NCBI GenBank assembly: GCA_017464815.1
Contig: JAFTYI010000046.1
Location: 1 to 64,000 of the forward strand
From: Bacteroidaceae bacterium
Lineage (GTDB): Bacteria; Bacteroidota; Bacteroidia; Bacteroidales; Bacteroidaceae
Direction of reading: 5' to 3'
Length of the DNA: 64,000 bases
The notes beneath the pieces are model-generated. The model was not told the DNA's origin. It was given only the letters and a program-made list of their open reading frames with translations, and did no database searches. The translations under genes and the position numbers were made by a program. Positions 1 through 9,182 of this stretch are shown piece by piece (positions within the stretch are counted from its first letter, which is position 1; the number at the start of each line of letters is the position of its first letter).

Positions 1-128
1 GCAGCAACAGCAACAGCTGCAGCAGCAGGTTCAATACCATATTCTTCCTTCAGGATAGTTGCCAGTTCATTAACTTCTTTAACTGTCAAGTTAACCAATT
101 GTTCTGCAAAAGCTTTCAAATCTGCCAT
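1..128 (-). CDS. rplL: 50S ribosomal protein bL12 (L7/L12), N-terminal part, cut by window edge
   Basis: The first 42 codons of bL12, read leftward; the rest lies beyond base 1. The start [18 protein letters not shown] fits the N-terminal domain that dimerises bL12 and docks it on bL10. The Ala/Val-rich stretch at the cut ([10 protein letters not shown]) is the beginning of the flexible hinge to the factor-binding C-terminal domain. bL12 forms the mobile stalk that recruits elongation factors to the ribosome. It follows rplJ by 40 bases in the same direction, the usual rplJ-rplL order, so the two are probably cotranscribed. The identification rests on the N-terminus plus gene order; the C-terminal domain cannot be seen. 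Confidence 0.93.
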
Positions 129-168
129 TTTCTTATAATTTTAATGTTTGTTTTTTACTAATTATTAA

Positions 169-684
169 TTATTCTCTTTCACCAAGAGTCTTGAGAACTC
201 CGTGAAGGGTGTTACCACCTGATTGGAGAGCCGAAACAACGTTCTTGGCCGGAGATTGCAACAAAGCAATAACATCGGCGATAACTTCGTTCTTGCTCTT
301 GATGCTTGTCAGTGCATCCAACTGTTCTGCTCCAATATAGAAGCTTTCCTCTGCATACGCAGCCTTAAGACCCGGAATACCGTCCTTGGCAACCTTCTTC
401 AGCATCTTGGCAGGTACGTTGGCAGTGTTGGTGAACAACACGGCTGTAGTTCCCTTCAAGCAACCATAGAGAGGAGAGAAGTCTCCCTCAAGGCTCTCAA
501 GTGCCTTATGAAGCAATGTGTTCTTAACAAGAACCATCTTCACCTCAGACTTGAAGCACTCTCTTCTCAATGCACTTGTAGCAGCTGCATTCATAGCTGT
601 AGCATCGATCAGATAGAAGTGTCCGTATTCGTTGATAGTCTCAGCAAGCTGAGCAATAATTGCGTTTTTATCTTCCTTTCTCAT
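169..684 (-). CDS. rplJ: 50S ribosomal protein uL10
   Basis: 171 residues, the normal length for uL10, starting MRKEDKNAIIAQLAETI. The protein anchors the bL12 dimers at the base of the ribosomal stalk. The N-terminal domain (about 1-125) binds 23S rRNA with uL11. It includes the conserved stretch around VLVKNTLLHKAL. The C-terminal helix (about 130-171) carries the bL12 binding sites. It lies 13 bases after rplA and 40 bases before rplL. In many bacteria uL10-bL12 represses its own mRNA; with only 13 bases between rplA and rplJ there is little room here for a separate leader of the E. coli type. Identification is secure from sequence and order. Confidence 0.97.
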   Translation of the reverse strand: MRKEDKNAIIAQLAETINEYGHFYLIDATAMNAAATSALRRECFKSEVKMVLVKNTLLHKALESLEGDFSPLYGCLKGTTAVLFTNTANVPAKMLKKVAKDGIPGLKAAYAEESFYIGAEQLDALTSIKSKNEVIADVIALLQSPAKNVVSALQSGGNTLHGVLKTLGERE

Positions 685-697
685 GATTTTCCACTAA

Positions 698-1399
698 TTA
701 AACGTTTTCATCAACAGACTTCGGGTCAACCTTGATACCCTTACTCATCGTACTTGAAAGATAAATACTCTTAATATATGTACCCTTAGCTGCAGCAGGT
801 TTCAACTTGATAATGGTAGAAATAAATTCCTTTGCATTATCACGAATAGCTTCGGGAGAGAAAGAAACCTTACCGATTGAGGTATGTACGATACCTGTCT
901 TGTCAACCTTAAAGTCAATCTTACCCTGCTTTACTTCGCGCACAGCTTTAGCAACATCCATTGTCACAGTACCACTCTTGGGGTTCGGCATCAAACCACG
1001 GGGGCCTAACACACGACCGAGGGCACCAATTTTACCCATGATGGAAGGCATTGTGATAATCACGTCAATATCCGTCCATCCACCTTTGATCTTTTCGATG
1101 TATTCGTCAAGACCAACATAGTCAGCACCTGCTTCCTTCGCAGCAGCTTCAGCATCGGGTGTACAAAGAGCCAATACTCGAACAACCTTACCAGTTCCGT
1201 GGGGCAATGAAACAACACCACGAACCATCTGGTTAGCCTTACGAGGGTCAACACCCAAACGTACGTCAATATCCAATGAAGCATCAAACTTGGTGAAGGT
1301 GATTTCCTTTACCAACTCAGCAGCTTCTTTCAGTGAGTATGCTTTCCCTGCTTCAATTTTAGCTGCAGCCAACTTTTGATTTTTTGTCAGTTTACCCAT
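698..1399 (-). CDS. rplA: 50S ribosomal protein uL1
   Basis: 233 residues, full length for uL1, starting [21 protein letters not shown]. uL1 forms the L1 stalk that guides deacylated tRNA out of the E site, and in many bacteria it represses translation of the rplK-rplA mRNA. The segment [20 protein letters not shown] (about 120-140) is the family's hallmark glycine/proline-rich region. The two-domain layout fits, with domain I made from both chain ends and domain II in the middle. It lies 14 bases after rplK, in the conserved rplK-rplA-rplJ-rplL order. Nothing is unusual. Confidence 0.97.
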   Translation of the reverse strand: MGKLTKNQKLAAAKIEAGKAYSLKEAAELVKEITFTKFDASLDIDVRLGVDPRKANQMVRGVVSLPHGTGKVVRVLALCTPDAEAAAKEAGADYVGLDEYIEKIKGGWTDIDVIITMPSIMGKIGALGRVLGPRGLMPNPKSGTVTMDVAKAVREVKQGKIDFKVDKTGIVHTSIGKVSFSPEAIRDNAKEFISTIIKLKPAAAKGTYIKSIYLSSTMSKGIKVDPKSVDENV

Positions 1400-1413
1400 C
1401 TTAATTGAAGTTT

Positions 1414-1857
1414 TTAATTGTTACCGGGGAACTCACCTTTTACAGCGATACCCATACTTCTTGCTGTACCTGCTACCATCGTCATAGCAGCTTCTACTGT
1501 GAAACAGTTCAAGTCAACCAACTTGTCTTGAGCAATCGTACGAACCTGTTCCCAAGTAATCTCAGCAACTTTCTTACGATTAGGCTCGGCAGAACCAGTC
1601 TTTACCTTAGCAACCTCCATCAGCTGAATTGCCACGGGGGGAGTCTTGATTACGAAATCAAAAGACTTGTCAGCATAGTAAGTGATAATAACCGGCAATA
1701 CCTTACCAGCCTTATCCTGTGTTCTGGCGTTGAATTGCTTGCAAAACTCCATGATGTTAATACCCTTGGAACCCAATGCAGGTCCTACGGGAGGTGATGG
1801 ATTTGCAGCGCCTCCTTTAATCTGTAACTTGATTAGTCCAGCAACTTCTTTAGCCAT
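1414..1857 (-). CDS. rplK: 50S ribosomal protein uL11
   Basis: 147 residues from the start [16 protein letters not shown]. An in-frame upstream Met would add 14 residues ([14 protein letters not shown]), but uL11 proteins begin at MAKxV, so the inner ATG at 1857 is chosen. uL11 binds the GTPase-associated region of 23S rRNA together with uL10 and takes part in factor binding and the stringent response. The Pro-rich loop [20 protein letters not shown] (about 16-35) is the conserved thiostrepton-region segment. The C-terminal half (about 75-147) is the rRNA-binding domain. It is separated from nusG by 60 bases and followed at 14 bases by rplA. Confidence 0.97.
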   Translation of the reverse strand: MAKEVAGLIKLQIKGGAANPSPPVGPALGSKGINIMEFCKQFNARTQDKAGKVLPVIITYYADKSFDFVIKTPPVAIQLMEVAKVKTGSAEPNRKKVAEITWEQVRTIAQDKLVDLNCFTVEAAMTMVAGTARSMGIAVKGEFPGNN

Positions 1858-1917
1858 TGTTTTTAATTTTATATATGAACATTTATAAGAAAAGAACAAC
1901 GCACGTAACAGGATGCA

Positions 1918-2460
1918 TTATTCCTTTTCAACCTGCATAAAGCCTAATTCGAGCGGAGTCTTCCGACCGAATATTTTCACCATAACCTTCAGTTTCTTCT
2001 TTTCAGTGTTAACTTCCTCAATGATTCCGTTAAATCCACTGAAAGGTCCTTCTGCCACCTTTACGGTTTCTCCAACTTCGTACGGCACATTCGTGTCTTC
2101 CGTAATGTCCTGAAGTTCGTCAACCGTGCCAAGAATGCGGTTCACCTCTGCCTGGCGGAGGGGGGTCGGATGATCCAATCCACCCAAGAAGCCAAGGACA
2201 TTCGGTGTGTTTCTCAAACGGTGTGCCACCTCGCCAACCAACGCAGCCTCCACCAAAACGTAACCAGGGAGATAGGTTCTCTCTTTCACAACTTTCTTGC
2301 CGTTGCGAACCTGATATACCTTTTCGGTAGGGATCAATACCTGAGACAAGTATTCACCAAGGTCGCTGTTTTTTGCATCAGCGTCGAGATACTCTTTTAC
2401 CTTAGCTTCTTTTCCACTTATAGCACGCAATACGTACCATTTCTTTTCAATCTCAGACAT
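1918..2460 (-). CDS. nusG: Transcription termination/antitermination protein NusG
   Basis: 180 residues. The N-terminal NGN domain (about 8-115) contacts RNA polymerase at the clamp and beta lobe. It includes the characteristic [18 protein letters not shown] start and the PGYVLVEA strand. A KOW motif follows (about 128-160, [20 protein letters not shown]), which can bind Rho or ribosomal protein uS10. NusG suppresses pausing and couples transcription to translation. It directly follows secE by 9 bases and precedes rplK, as in most bacteria. This is the housekeeping NusG and not a capsule-type UpxY paralogue, judging from its position in the ribosomal protein operon. Confidence 0.96.
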   Translation of the reverse strand: MSEIEKKWYVLRAISGKEAKVKEYLDADAKNSDLGEYLSQVLIPTEKVYQVRNGKKVVKERTYLPGYVLVEAALVGEVAHRLRNTPNVLGFLGGLDHPTPLRQAEVNRILGTVDELQDITEDTNVPYEVGETVKVAEGPFSGFNGIIEEVNTEKKKLKVMVKIFGRKTPLELGFMQVEKE

Positions 2461-2469
2461 TTCTACGAA

Positions 2470-2661
2470 TTAATTGGGATAGACAAGCTCCATCAGAGAC
2501 TCAAAAACCGAATCCATAGCAAACACTACCAGCGCAATGAGCAGGGAAGCATATAAAACAACCACTGCGCTGCCAGCAAGCTCAGAACGAGAAGGCCATG
2601 TCACTTTATGAACAAGCTCTCCGTAAGATTCCTTACAATAATCTAACACTCTCTTAAACAT
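2470..2661 (-). CDS. secE: Preprotein translocase subunit SecE
   Basis: 63 residues from MFKRVLDYCKESYGELVHKV. An upstream Met at 2706 would run the frame into the tRNA-Trp gene, so the inner start at 2661 is preferred; it lies 15 bases past the tRNA end. This is the short, single-membrane-span SecE. An amphipathic N-terminal helix with the conserved HKVTWPS motif (about 18-25) is followed by one transmembrane helix (about 32-52, VVVLYASLLIALVVFAM). SecE clamps the two halves of SecY in the SecYEG channel of the inner membrane. The tRNA-Trp - secE - nusG order is conserved in Bacteroidales. Confidence 0.95.
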   Translation of the reverse strand: MFKRVLDYCKESYGELVHKVTWPSRSELAGSAVVVLYASLLIALVVFAMDSVFESLMELVYPN

Positions 2662-2676
2662 AATTTTCAAGATTAG

Positions 2677-2749
2677 CACGGGAAGAGAGGCTCGAACTCC
2701 CGACACCCGGTTTTGGAGACCGGTGCTCTACCAACTGAGCTATTCCCGT
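2677..2749 (-). tRNA. tRNA-Trp (CCA anticodon)
   Basis: 73 nt with a perfect 7-bp acceptor stem (ACGGGAA with TTCCCGT), D-arm with AGTTGG, anticodon loop CTCCAAA giving anticodon CCA, and T-loop TTCGAGC. Discriminator base G. The CCA tail is not encoded. It lies between tuf and secE, as usual in this group. Confidence 0.96.
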
Positions 2750-2795
2750 AGATTCAGCCCTCAGTTGCCCGAGGGCTGAAAAAGACCTATATTAC

Positions 2796-3980
2796 TTAGG
2801 CAAGAATTTCAGTAATCTGACCTGAACCTACTGTACGTCCACCCTCGCGGATAGCGAAACGAAGACCTACGTTCAAGGCTACCTCGTAAATCAACTCAAC
2901 AGTGATTTCTACGTTATCGCCAGGCATTACCATCTCTACGCCTTCGGGCAGAGAGATCTCACCTGTACAGTCCATAGTACGGAGGTAGAACTGAGGACGA
3001 TACTTGTTGTGGAACGGAGTGTGACGACCACCTTCCTCTTTCTTCAAAACGTAAATAGAAGCTTTGAACTTAGAGTGGGGCTTGATCTGGCCGGGCTTAC
3101 ACAATACCATACCGCGCTTGATTTCGTTCTTGTCGATACCACGGAGCAACAGACCTACGTTATCACCAGCCTGACCCTCATCGAGCAACTTACGGAACAT
3201 TTCAACGCCAGTTACAACTGACTTCTTGTTCTCACCAAGACCGAGGATTTCTACTTCGTCACCTACGTGGATAACACCAGTTTCGATACGACCAGTAGCA
3301 ACAGTACCACGACCAGTGATTGAGAACACGTCCTCAACAGGCATCAAGAAAGGTTTATCTACATCACGGGGAGGCAGGGGCACCCAAGTATCAACAGCGT
3401 CCATCAACTCCATTACCTTCTCTTCCCACTGAGCTACACCGTTCAGTGCACCAAGGGCAGAACCGCGAATGATAGGAGTGTTGTCACCGTCGAACTCATA
3501 AGCAGCCAGCAACTCACGCATTTCCATTTCAACGAGCTCGAGCATTTCCTCGTCGTCAACCATATCACACTTGTTCAAGAATACAACCAAGCGGGGTACG
3601 TTTACCTGACGAGCCAACAGGATGTGCTCACGAGTCTGAGGCATCGGACCGTCAGTAGCGGCACAAACGATGATAGCACCGTCCATCTGAGCAGCACCAG
3701 TTACCATGTTCTTTACGTAGTCGGCGTGACCCGGGCAGTCTACGTGAGCATAGTGACGAGTCTCAGTTTCGTACTCAACGTGAGAAGTGTTGATAGTGAT
3801 ACCTCTCTCTTTCTCTTCAGGAGCGTTGTCGATCTGGTCGAAAGACTTAACTTCTGAGAAACCCTTCTTAGCCAACACAGTAGTGATAGCGGCTGTCAAA
3901 GTGGTCTTACCGTGGTCAACGTGGCCGATTGTACCAATGTTGACATGGTCTTTTGAACGTTCAAATTTTTCTTTAGCCAT
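2796..3980 (-). CDS. tuf: Elongation factor Tu
   Basis: 394 residues, standard length. EF-Tu delivers aminoacyl-tRNA to the ribosomal A site with GTP hydrolysis. G-domain motifs are all present: [10 protein letters not shown] (P-loop, about 18-27), the DCPGHADY motif with the catalytic His (about 80-87), NKCD (about 135-138) and the SAL motif (in GSALGAL). Domains 2 and 3 follow (about 205-394). Codon use is strongly biased (GGT, GTT, AAG), as expected for one of the most abundant proteins. It sits between four tRNA genes upstream and tRNA-Trp downstream, all in one direction, so tRNA processing from a shared transcript is likely. Confidence 0.98.
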   Translation of the reverse strand: MAKEKFERSKDHVNIGTIGHVDHGKTTLTAAITTVLAKKGFSEVKSFDQIDNAPEEKERGITINTSHVEYETETRHYAHVDCPGHADYVKNMVTGAAQMDGAIIVCAATDGPMPQTREHILLARQVNVPRLVVFLNKCDMVDDEEMLELVEMEMRELLAAYEFDGDNTPIIRGSALGALNGVAQWEEKVMELMDAVDTWVPLPPRDVDKPFLMPVEDVFSITGRGTVATGRIETGVIHVGDEVEILGLGENKKSVVTGVEMFRKLLDEGQAGDNVGLLLRGIDKNEIKRGMVLCKPGQIKPHSKFKASIYVLKKEEGGRHTPFHNKYRPQFYLRTMDCTGEISLPEGVEMVMPGDNVEITVELIYEVALNVGLRFAIREGGRTVGSGQITEILA

Positions 3981-4042
3981 AGCTTTTCTTACTTATTATA
4001 ATAATGAATAATTGTTTATCTTCTCTTTACAACACAAAAAAG

Positions 4043-4114
<72 letters not shown>

Positions 4115-4124
4115 AATTAAAAAG

Positions 4125-4197
4125 AGCGGAAGACGGGGCTCAAACCCGCGACCCTCAGCTTGGAAGGCTAATGCTCTATCAACTGAGCTACTTCCGC
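4125..4197 (-). tRNA. tRNA-Gly (TCC anticodon)
   Basis: 73 nt, acceptor GCGGAAG pairing with CTTCCGC, D-arm AGTTGATAGAGC, anticodon loop CTTCCAA giving TCC (reads GGA and GGG), T-loop TTTGAGC. Ten bases separate it from tRNA-Thr(GGT). Confidence 0.95.
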
Positions 4198-4205
4198 AAT
4201 TTTGG

Positions 4206-4288
4206 TGGGCAAAGATGGATTCGAACCACCGAAGGCGTAAGCCAGCAGATTTACAGTCTGCCCCATTTGGCCACTCTGGTATTTGCCC
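4206..4288 (-). tRNA. tRNA-Tyr (GTA anticodon)
   Basis: 83 nt, long because of the class II variable arm. Acceptor GGGCAAA pairs with TTTGCCC; anticodon stem CAGA/TCTG with loop CTGTAAA, anticodon GTA. T-loop TTCGAAT. Eight bases separate it from tRNA-Gly. Confidence 0.95.
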
Positions 4289-4310
4289 AACGTTTCCTTT
4301 CTTTTAGGAG

Positions 4311-4384
4311 AGCCTCTTGTCGGATTCGAACCAACGACCCCGAGATTACAAATCACGTGCTCTGGCCAACTGAGCTAAAGAGGC
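4311..4384 (-). tRNA. tRNA-Thr (TGT anticodon)
   Basis: 74 nt, acceptor GCCTCTT pairing with AAGAGGC, anticodon stem CGTGA/TCTCG with one T-T mismatch, loop TTTGTAA, anticodon TGT (reads ACA and ACG). T-loop TTCGAAT. It is the promoter-proximal tRNA of the cluster. With tRNA-Thr(GGT) it gives two Thr isoacceptors in one transcript. Confidence 0.93.
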
Positions 4385-4387
4385 AGG

Positions 4388-4442
4388 TCTAAAATTTGCA
4401 GCCATGCACAAGGCTTGGTGCGAAAACGGCTGCAAATTTAGA
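4388..4442 (-). promoter_or_regulatory. Hairpin with embedded -7 box upstream of the tRNA-tuf cluster
   Basis: An inverted repeat of about 15 bp (left arm around TAAAATTTGCAGCC, right arm GGCTGCAAATTTAGA) encloses 24 bases. On the minus strand the upstream arm contains TAAATTTG (4433-4440), a match to the Bacteroidetes -7 box TAnnTTTG. It could start the tRNA-Thr to tuf transcript, or the hairpin could end the hpf transcript 38 bases earlier; the sequence allows both. Confidence 0.5.
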
Positions 4443-4479
4443 TGTTTATTTTGAATTACACAAACTTTTGGCAACTTTT

Positions 4480-4779
4480 TTACTTGCCACGCTGTTTTTC
4501 TTTATATTTCAGCAGTTGTTTCTCGAGTGCATCCACTCCTTCGTCTATAGATTCTTCAAATGTGTCGCACACCTTCTCCACGTAGAAATCCCCATTGGGA
4601 ACGAACACGCGGATACCCGCTTCCTTGTTTTTGGCGGTCTCAGGCTTCACGACCTTCAATGACACCTCTACCTTTCTTATTTCATCGCAATACTTTTCGA
4701 GTTTGCCAACTTTCTTTTGAACAAACGCCTGCAACTTCTCTGTTGCATCGAAATGGATAGATTGAATTCTAATGTCCAT
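4480..4779 (-). CDS. hpf: Ribosome hibernation promoting factor, short form
   Basis: 99 residues (MDIRIQSIHFDATEKLQAFV...), one domain of the HPF/RaiA family with the beta-alpha-beta-beta-beta-alpha fold and no C-terminal dimerisation domain of the long HPF. It binds the decoding centre of the 30S subunit in the tRNA and mRNA path and inactivates ribosomes in slow growth. The basic C-terminus (KQLLKYKEKQRGK) fits rRNA binding. It follows xerC by 17 bases in the rpsU-xerC-hpf order common in Bacteroidales, so it is probably cotranscribed with a ribosomal protein gene. The short form implies a role closer to HPF/YfiA of Gammaproteobacteria than to long HPF; this is inference from length. Confidence 0.92.
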   Translation of the reverse strand: MDIRIQSIHFDATEKLQAFVQKKVGKLEKYCDEIRKVEVSLKVVKPETAKNKEAGIRVFVPNGDFYVEKVCDTFEESIDEGVDALEKQLLKYKEKQRGK

Positions 4780-4796
4780 ACGTACCTCCTTTTGGT

Positions 4797-5681
4797 TTAT
4801 GCTCTTGGATGAGCGAGTTTATAAACTTCTTTAAGTTCTTCAAACGTGGTGTGGGTATAAATCTGCGTTGCAGCCAGACTTGCGTGTCCCAACAGTTCTT
4901 TCACAACATTCAACTCAGCGTGATTGTTGAGCATCGAGGTCGCAAATGAATGCCGAAGCACGTGTGGGCTCCGCTTCTTCATGCTCACCACTTTTGAAAG
5001 ACTTTTTTTAACCAACTTGCCAACTTTCGCTTTGCTTATCCGCCCACCTTTGTCACTCACAAAGAGCGCGTCGGTCAATCGGGGGCAAAACTGGCAGTTC
5101 CTCATGTCAACATACTCAAGCAACGAGCGCCGCAGCTCTTCACCGAACGGTACGTACCGCTGCTTGTTCCTCTTTCCCGTCACCTTCAACCGGTTTGTGG
5201 TGAAATCCACATCGCGATCGTTCATCCCTACAAGCTCCGACAGGCGGACGCCCGTGGCATAGAAGGTCTCGATTATCACTTTGTCCCGACAGGCTTCAAA
5301 ACCCTCTCCGAAATCCGTCTCGTCCAACAAGCGGTCCATATCAGTCTCCTTCACGAAGTACGGCAACGGTTTCTCCATTTTCGGGCCTTGTATCTTGGCC
5401 ATCGGATTCACCTTCACCACTTCCCTCCACAGGAGGTGCTTGTAGAACGACCGCAGTGCACTCAACTTCCTGTTCACCGAGGTGGCCGTATATCCACCAT
5501 CCATCAACCGGATAATCCACCGACGGACGACATCAGCATCGATTGTCTCCCACTCCAACGTTTCGTCTTCTTCGTGGAAGAAATCCTGGAACTGCCCCAA
5601 ATCCGTACGATATTCTGTCACCGTACGCTCGGAGTAGTTGCGCTCATGCTCCAGATAATCAAGGAAAGATTTTATCAACAT
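4797..5681 (-). CDS. xerC: Tyrosine recombinase XerC-type
   Basis: 294 residues, a two-domain tyrosine recombinase. The N-terminal SAM-like core-binding domain is at about 2-85 (FLDYLEHERNYSERTVTEY). The catalytic domain is at about 105-290, with ATGVRLSELVGM (first Arg), the beta-hairpin Lys region (LKVTGKRNKQRYVPFG), HVLRHSFATSML (His-x-x-Arg), LLGHASLAATQIYTH (His, then the Tyr nucleophile). These are the residues of Xer enzymes that resolve chromosome dimers at dif with FtsK. The chromosomal setting between rpsU and hpf shows a housekeeping Xer protein and not an integrase of a mobile element. Whether it is the XerC or XerD partner cannot be settled from sequence alone. Confidence 0.9.
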   Translation of the reverse strand: MLIKSFLDYLEHERNYSERTVTEYRTDLGQFQDFFHEEDETLEWETIDADVVRRWIIRLMDGGYTATSVNRKLSALRSFYKHLLWREVVKVNPMAKIQGPKMEKPLPYFVKETDMDRLLDETDFGEGFEACRDKVIIETFYATGVRLSELVGMNDRDVDFTTNRLKVTGKRNKQRYVPFGEELRRSLLEYVDMRNCQFCPRLTDALFVSDKGGRISKAKVGKLVKKSLSKVVSMKKRSPHVLRHSFATSMLNNHAELNVVKELLGHASLAATQIYTHTTFEELKEVYKLAHPRA

Positions 5682-5766
5682 AAGTGTCGCCTCAATTATT
5701 CAGCGACGAAAATACGCAAAAGAATTCAATAATCCAAAGAATTGCCGGATTATTTACTAACTTTAA

Positions 5767-5958
5767 TTAATCTTCTACTTGATGAAGCTTCTGAACGTAA
5801 ACTGCGCGCTCCTTCTTGAGTCTATTCTTCACAGACGGCTTGTCGAACTGCTGACGTGCTCTCAGCTCTTTCACAACACCAGTCTTTTCGAATTTTCTCT
5901 TGAATTTCTTCAGCGCTTTCTCAATGTTCTCGCCTTCTTTTACAGGTACTACAATCAT
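5767..5958 (-). CDS. rpsU: 30S ribosomal protein bS21
   Basis: 63 residues, the Bacteroidetes-length bS21 (MIVVPVKEGENIEKALKKFK), very basic with the RKFEKTGVVKELRAR segment. bS21 binds near the 3' end of 16S rRNA on the 30S platform. In Bacteroidetes it is known to help hide the anti-Shine-Dalgarno sequence. In keeping with that, the 20 bases before the start are A/T-rich with no AGGAGG. It heads the leftward rpsU-xerC-hpf group, with 85 bases to xerC. Confidence 0.96.
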   Translation of the reverse strand: MIVVPVKEGENIEKALKKFKRKFEKTGVVKELRARQQFDKPSVKNRLKKERAVYVQKLHQVED

Positions 5959-6009
5959 TTTGTTTTTAATTTATTAATAGTTAATAGCAATTTTCGCAAA
6001 ATCAGGGCG

Positions 6010-6017
6010 CAAAATTA
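6010..6017 (-). promoter_or_regulatory. -7 box upstream of rpsU
   Basis: On the minus strand TAATTTTG, a match to the Bacteroidetes -7 consensus TAnnTTTG, 52 bases before the rpsU start codon. It would drive rpsU-xerC-hpf leftward. Confidence 0.5.
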
Positions 6018-6175
6018 CACATACTTTCTTGAACGACAAAACTTTCAGGCGTTAATTATCGTTTTTTGTCGAAAAAAGCATCATTCTACCCGCCGAGCCA
6101 TATATATATTATATATATAATGTACGCGCGAAAGAAGGGGAAAGGGGCAGCCCGGAAAGTCTCACGGCAAGGCAC

Positions 6176-6219
6176 AAAAAAAAAGAAGAGGCCTACCGAA
6201 AACACGGCAAGCCTCTCTT
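6176..6219 (-). terminator. Intrinsic terminator of mdh
   Basis: On the minus strand, 20 bases after the mdh stop, GAGAGGCTTGCCG and CGGTAGGCCTCTTC form a strong stem around TGTTTT, followed by a run of nine T. A classic intrinsic terminator. Beyond it, towards rpsU, lies an A/T palindrome (around 6105-6120) and a short GC-rich stretch with no gene. Confidence 0.85.
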
Positions 6220-6238
6220 TAAGTCATTTATAGTTGAA

Positions 6239-7225
6239 TCACAAGTTGGGATTCAATGTTGACCACTCTTCTACTGCGGGGATGATACCCAATGAGATAA
6301 TTTCATCGCGCATCACCTGCAAGTGAGCATACGACGCATCCAATGCAGCAATCTCTTCGGCTGTACCAGTCACTTCACCAAAGTGAACACCCGTAGCATC
6401 TATTACAGTAGGCATAGCCATCAACACATTCTTGTACTTCTCGTTGTTCACATAGCAACCTGCAGGCCAGTGGAATTCTGCGCCACCCATAGCCGCCTCA
6501 ATCATTTTCACTGATTGGTATGCGGGGCTCTGGAATGAGCTACGTCCACGAAGCTTGATAATATTCGAACCGCCCTGAATAGTGTTGTGCTTAATCTCAG
6601 CCCACTGCTCATCGGAAATTTCGAACTCAGACAAAGGCTTGCCATCTACTGTAATCTTAGAAGCGAACACAGCCATGGCTTCACCATGTCCACCATAAGT
6701 GCGAGCATTCTCCACCTTGTATTGAGGCACATTAATAGCCTTAGCTATGGCTTCCTGCAAACGAGTAGAATCAAGGGCAGCCAAAGAGGTCAACTGATTA
6801 GGTTTCAATCCCGAACGAATCAAGGCAGTGAGTGCTGTCACATCGGCAGGGTTGAAAATCACCACCACATGTTTCACATCAGGACAATACTTCTTGATGT
6901 TATCACCAAACTCTGCCGCAATCTGGCAGTTACCCTTGAGCAAATCCTCACGAGTCATACCCTCCTTACGCGGAGCACCACCTGATGAGATGATATACTT
7001 AGCATCCGTGAAAGCCTCTTTCGGATCGGTTGTCCATGTAATGTTAGCACCTTCGAAAGCGCAATGACACATCTCCTCTGCTACACCATTCACACCGGGG
7101 CCATAGATGTCGTAAAGACAAATATTAGGCGTAAGACCCAACATCAACGCAGTTTGAGCCATATTAGAACCGATAGCGCCACCGGCACCCACGATTGTCA
7201 GCTTGTCATTCGTCAAAAAATTCAT
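6239..7225 (-). CDS. mdh: Malate dehydrogenase (NAD-dependent)
   Basis: 328 residues, LDH/MDH superfamily, cytoplasmic enzyme interconverting malate and oxaloacetate. In Bacteroidales this step lies on the reductive branch to fumarate and succinate. The Rossmann dinucleotide motif is TIVGAGGAIGSN (about 10-21). The active-site loop reads APRKEGMTREDLLKGN (about 83-98), with Arg where lactate dehydrogenases have Gln, supporting malate as substrate. DSTRLQ holds the Asp-Arg pair, and GGHGEAM carries the catalytic His. It stands alone, with its own promoter-like box (7281-7288) and terminator (6176-6219). Confidence 0.9.
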   Translation of the reverse strand: MNFLTNDKLTIVGAGGAIGSNMAQTALMLGLTPNICLYDIYGPGVNGVAEEMCHCAFEGANITWTTDPKEAFTDAKYIISSGGAPRKEGMTREDLLKGNCQIAAEFGDNIKKYCPDVKHVVVIFNPADVTALTALIRSGLKPNQLTSLAALDSTRLQEAIAKAINVPQYKVENARTYGGHGEAMAVFASKITVDGKPLSEFEISDEQWAEIKHNTIQGGSNIIKLRGRSSFQSPAYQSVKMIEAAMGGAEFHWPAGCYVNNEKYKNVLMAMPTVIDATGVHFGEVTGTAEEIAALDASYAHLQVMRDEIISLGIIPAVEEWSTLNPNL

Positions 7226-7280
7226 AATCGTTCTTTCTTTATTTATGGTTTGAAATTTATTCCTTTTGAATTTCCGCAGG

Positions 7281-7288
7281 CAAAGTTA
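7281..7288 (-). promoter_or_regulatory. -7 box upstream of mdh
   Basis: TAACTTTG on the minus strand, 55 bases before the mdh start, matches TAnnTTTG. The rest of the 252-base gap up to the acyl-CoA synthetase end (7226-7477) holds no visible gene; it is A/T-rich with no clear terminator. Confidence 0.5.
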
Positions 7289-7477
7289 GCCAATATCTTT
7301 CACATTACCGAAAGAAAAACTTCATAAAGTAAGTTAATTCACGCGTTTATTCCTTTTTCTTTCTCCACAACCTCTTTTTTATGCGAAAATTGCTTTTCCG
7401 ACGTTGCAAAATGCACCTTTTCCCCTTCACGAGGGAAAGCGCCGTGCACGTCGAAACAAATTTCTCATCCTACCACC

Positions 7478-9133
7478 TTAAATAATCTCTATCCCCTGCT
7501 GCTTGCAAAGCTCCAAGCCGAGGTCTTTCAGCTTAAACTTCTGAATCTTACCGCTTCCCGTCATGGGGAATTCCTTGACAAAGAAGATATACTTCGGGAT
7601 CTTGTAGCGGGCAATCTTGCCTTCACAGAATTCGCGCACGTCAAACTCGTTCATTTCCACCCCTTCGTGAAGGATGATGAAAGCGCCCACCGCCTCGCCA
7701 TAGCGTTTCGAGGGGATGCCAGCCACCTGCACGTCCTTGATGCCCTCCATCTGGTAGAGGAATTCCTCAATTTCACGCGGATAGATATTCTCGCCACCAC
7801 GGATAATCATGTCCTTGATACGGCCGGTGATGCGATAGTTGCCATTCTCGTCCTTCACACCCAGGTCACCCGAGTGCAGGAAGCCATTCTCGTCAATCAC
7901 CTCGGCCGTGGCTTCGGGATTCTTGTAGTAGCCCTTCATTGTGTTGTAGCCACGGTTACACATCTCGCCTTGCACACCCACAGGACACTCCTCGCCCGTC
8001 TCGGGGTCAATCACCTTCACCTCGGTGAACTCAAAGTCGCGTCCAACGGTGGTGCAACGCACCTCGAACGGGTCGTCCACACGCGTGTGGGTCATACCCG
8101 GCGAAGCCTCCGTCAAGCCATACACACTGGTCACCTTCATGAACATCCTCTCCTCCACCTGACGCATCAGTTCGATGGGACAGAGCGAACCGGCCATGAT
8201 GCCCACGCGGAGGCTCGACATGTCGAACATCTCGAACATCGGATGATTCAGTTCGGCAATGAACATAGTGGGCACACCATAGACTGAGGTACAGCGTTCC
8301 TTATGGATAGAGGCCAACACCACCAGCGGGTCAAACCGCTCCACCATCACCTGCGTACATCCGTGAGTCAGGCAGTTCATCGTGGCCAACACCACGCCGA
8401 AGCAGTGAAACAGGGGCACACAGACGCACAACTTGTCGTCCTGCGTAAACTTCATGTGCTCGCCAGTGAGGAATCCGTTGTTGGCAATGTTGTGATGGGT
8501 CAGCATCACCCCCTTGGGGAATCCTGTCGTACCCGAGGTGTATTGCATGTTCACCACGTCGTGGCAATCCACCTTCTTCTTGGCTTCAATCAGTTCGTCA
8601 TCGTCGATGTTGCTTCCCAAGAGCAACACTTCCGACGTGTTATACATGCCGCGGTACTTCTCCTGCCCGATGTAAATCACATTCTTCATGCAGGGGAAAC
8701 GCTTGCTCTTCAGGTAGCCGCGCTGACAGGTCTTCAGCTCGGGCAACATCGTGTACACCATGTTCACGTAATCGTCGCTTCCACGGTCACCGTTCACGAT
8801 ACACAGGGTGTGCATGTCCGAGTTCTGGCACAGATACTCCAGCTCCGCCTGCTTGTAGTTGGTGTTCACCGTCACGGCCACCGCACCAATCTTGGCACAG
8901 GCATACAGGAAGGTGAGCCAATCAGGCACATTACCCGCCCAGATGCCCACATGCGTGCCACGCTCCACTCCGATGGAGAGCAATCCCTTGGCCATGTTGT
9001 CCACGCGCTCGTTGAACTTGCTCCACGTAAAGCGCAGGTTGCGGTCGCTATATACGATGTATTCTTTGTCAGGTGTCGTCTCGGCCCAATGCTCCAACCA
9101 GTCGCCGAGGGTTCTATTTGAAAGTTCCATCAT
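7478..9133 (-). CDS. AMP-binding acyl-CoA synthetase (fatty-acid or related carboxylate-CoA ligase)
   Basis: 551 residues, ANL superfamily: activates a carboxylic acid to acyl-AMP and then acyl-CoA. Visible motifs: the ATP loop [18 protein letters not shown] (about 196-213), YGLTEASPG (about 340), HSGDLG (about 420), [20 protein letters not shown] (about 438-457) and [12 protein letters not shown] (about 524-535) with the catalytic Lys. No membrane span. The length and the ENIYP motif resemble medium/long-chain FadD-type enzymes, but the substrate cannot be read from sequence. It lies 49 bases after the XRE/cupin regulator gene in the same direction; this regulator-ligase pair is probably one operon. 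Start chosen at the first of two adjacent Met. Confidence 0.85.
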   Translation of the reverse strand: MMELSNRTLGDWLEHWAETTPDKEYIVYSDRNLRFTWSKFNERVDNMAKGLLSIGVERGTHVGIWAGNVPDWLTFLYACAKIGAVAVTVNTNYKQAELEYLCQNSDMHTLCIVNGDRGSDDYVNMVYTMLPELKTCQRGYLKSKRFPCMKNVIYIGQEKYRGMYNTSEVLLLGSNIDDDELIEAKKKVDCHDVVNMQYTSGTTGFPKGVMLTHHNIANNGFLTGEHMKFTQDDKLCVCVPLFHCFGVVLATMNCLTHGCTQVMVERFDPLVVLASIHKERCTSVYGVPTMFIAELNHPMFEMFDMSSLRVGIMAGSLCPIELMRQVEERMFMKVTSVYGLTEASPGMTHTRVDDPFEVRCTTVGRDFEFTEVKVIDPETGEECPVGVQGEMCNRGYNTMKGYYKNPEATAEVIDENGFLHSGDLGVKDENGNYRITGRIKDMIIRGGENIYPREIEEFLYQMEGIKDVQVAGIPSKRYGEAVGAFIILHEGVEMNEFDVREFCEGKIARYKIPKYIFFVKEFPMTGSGKIQKFKLKDLGLELCKQQGIEII

Positions 9134-9182
9134 CTTGTTTTCCTTGTCAACTTGTAAACTCGTAAACTTGTCAACTCACTCA

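Noticed and set aside
2662..2706. Extended N-terminus of SecE through the tRNA-Trp gene
   Set aside because: The extra residues would be encoded by the tRNA sequence; the inner Met gives the normal SecE length.
4797..5681. Integrase of a mobile element next to the tRNA cluster
   Set aside because: Length and motifs fit housekeeping Xer, and the rpsU-xerC-hpf order is conserved; no attachment repeats of the tRNA ends were seen.
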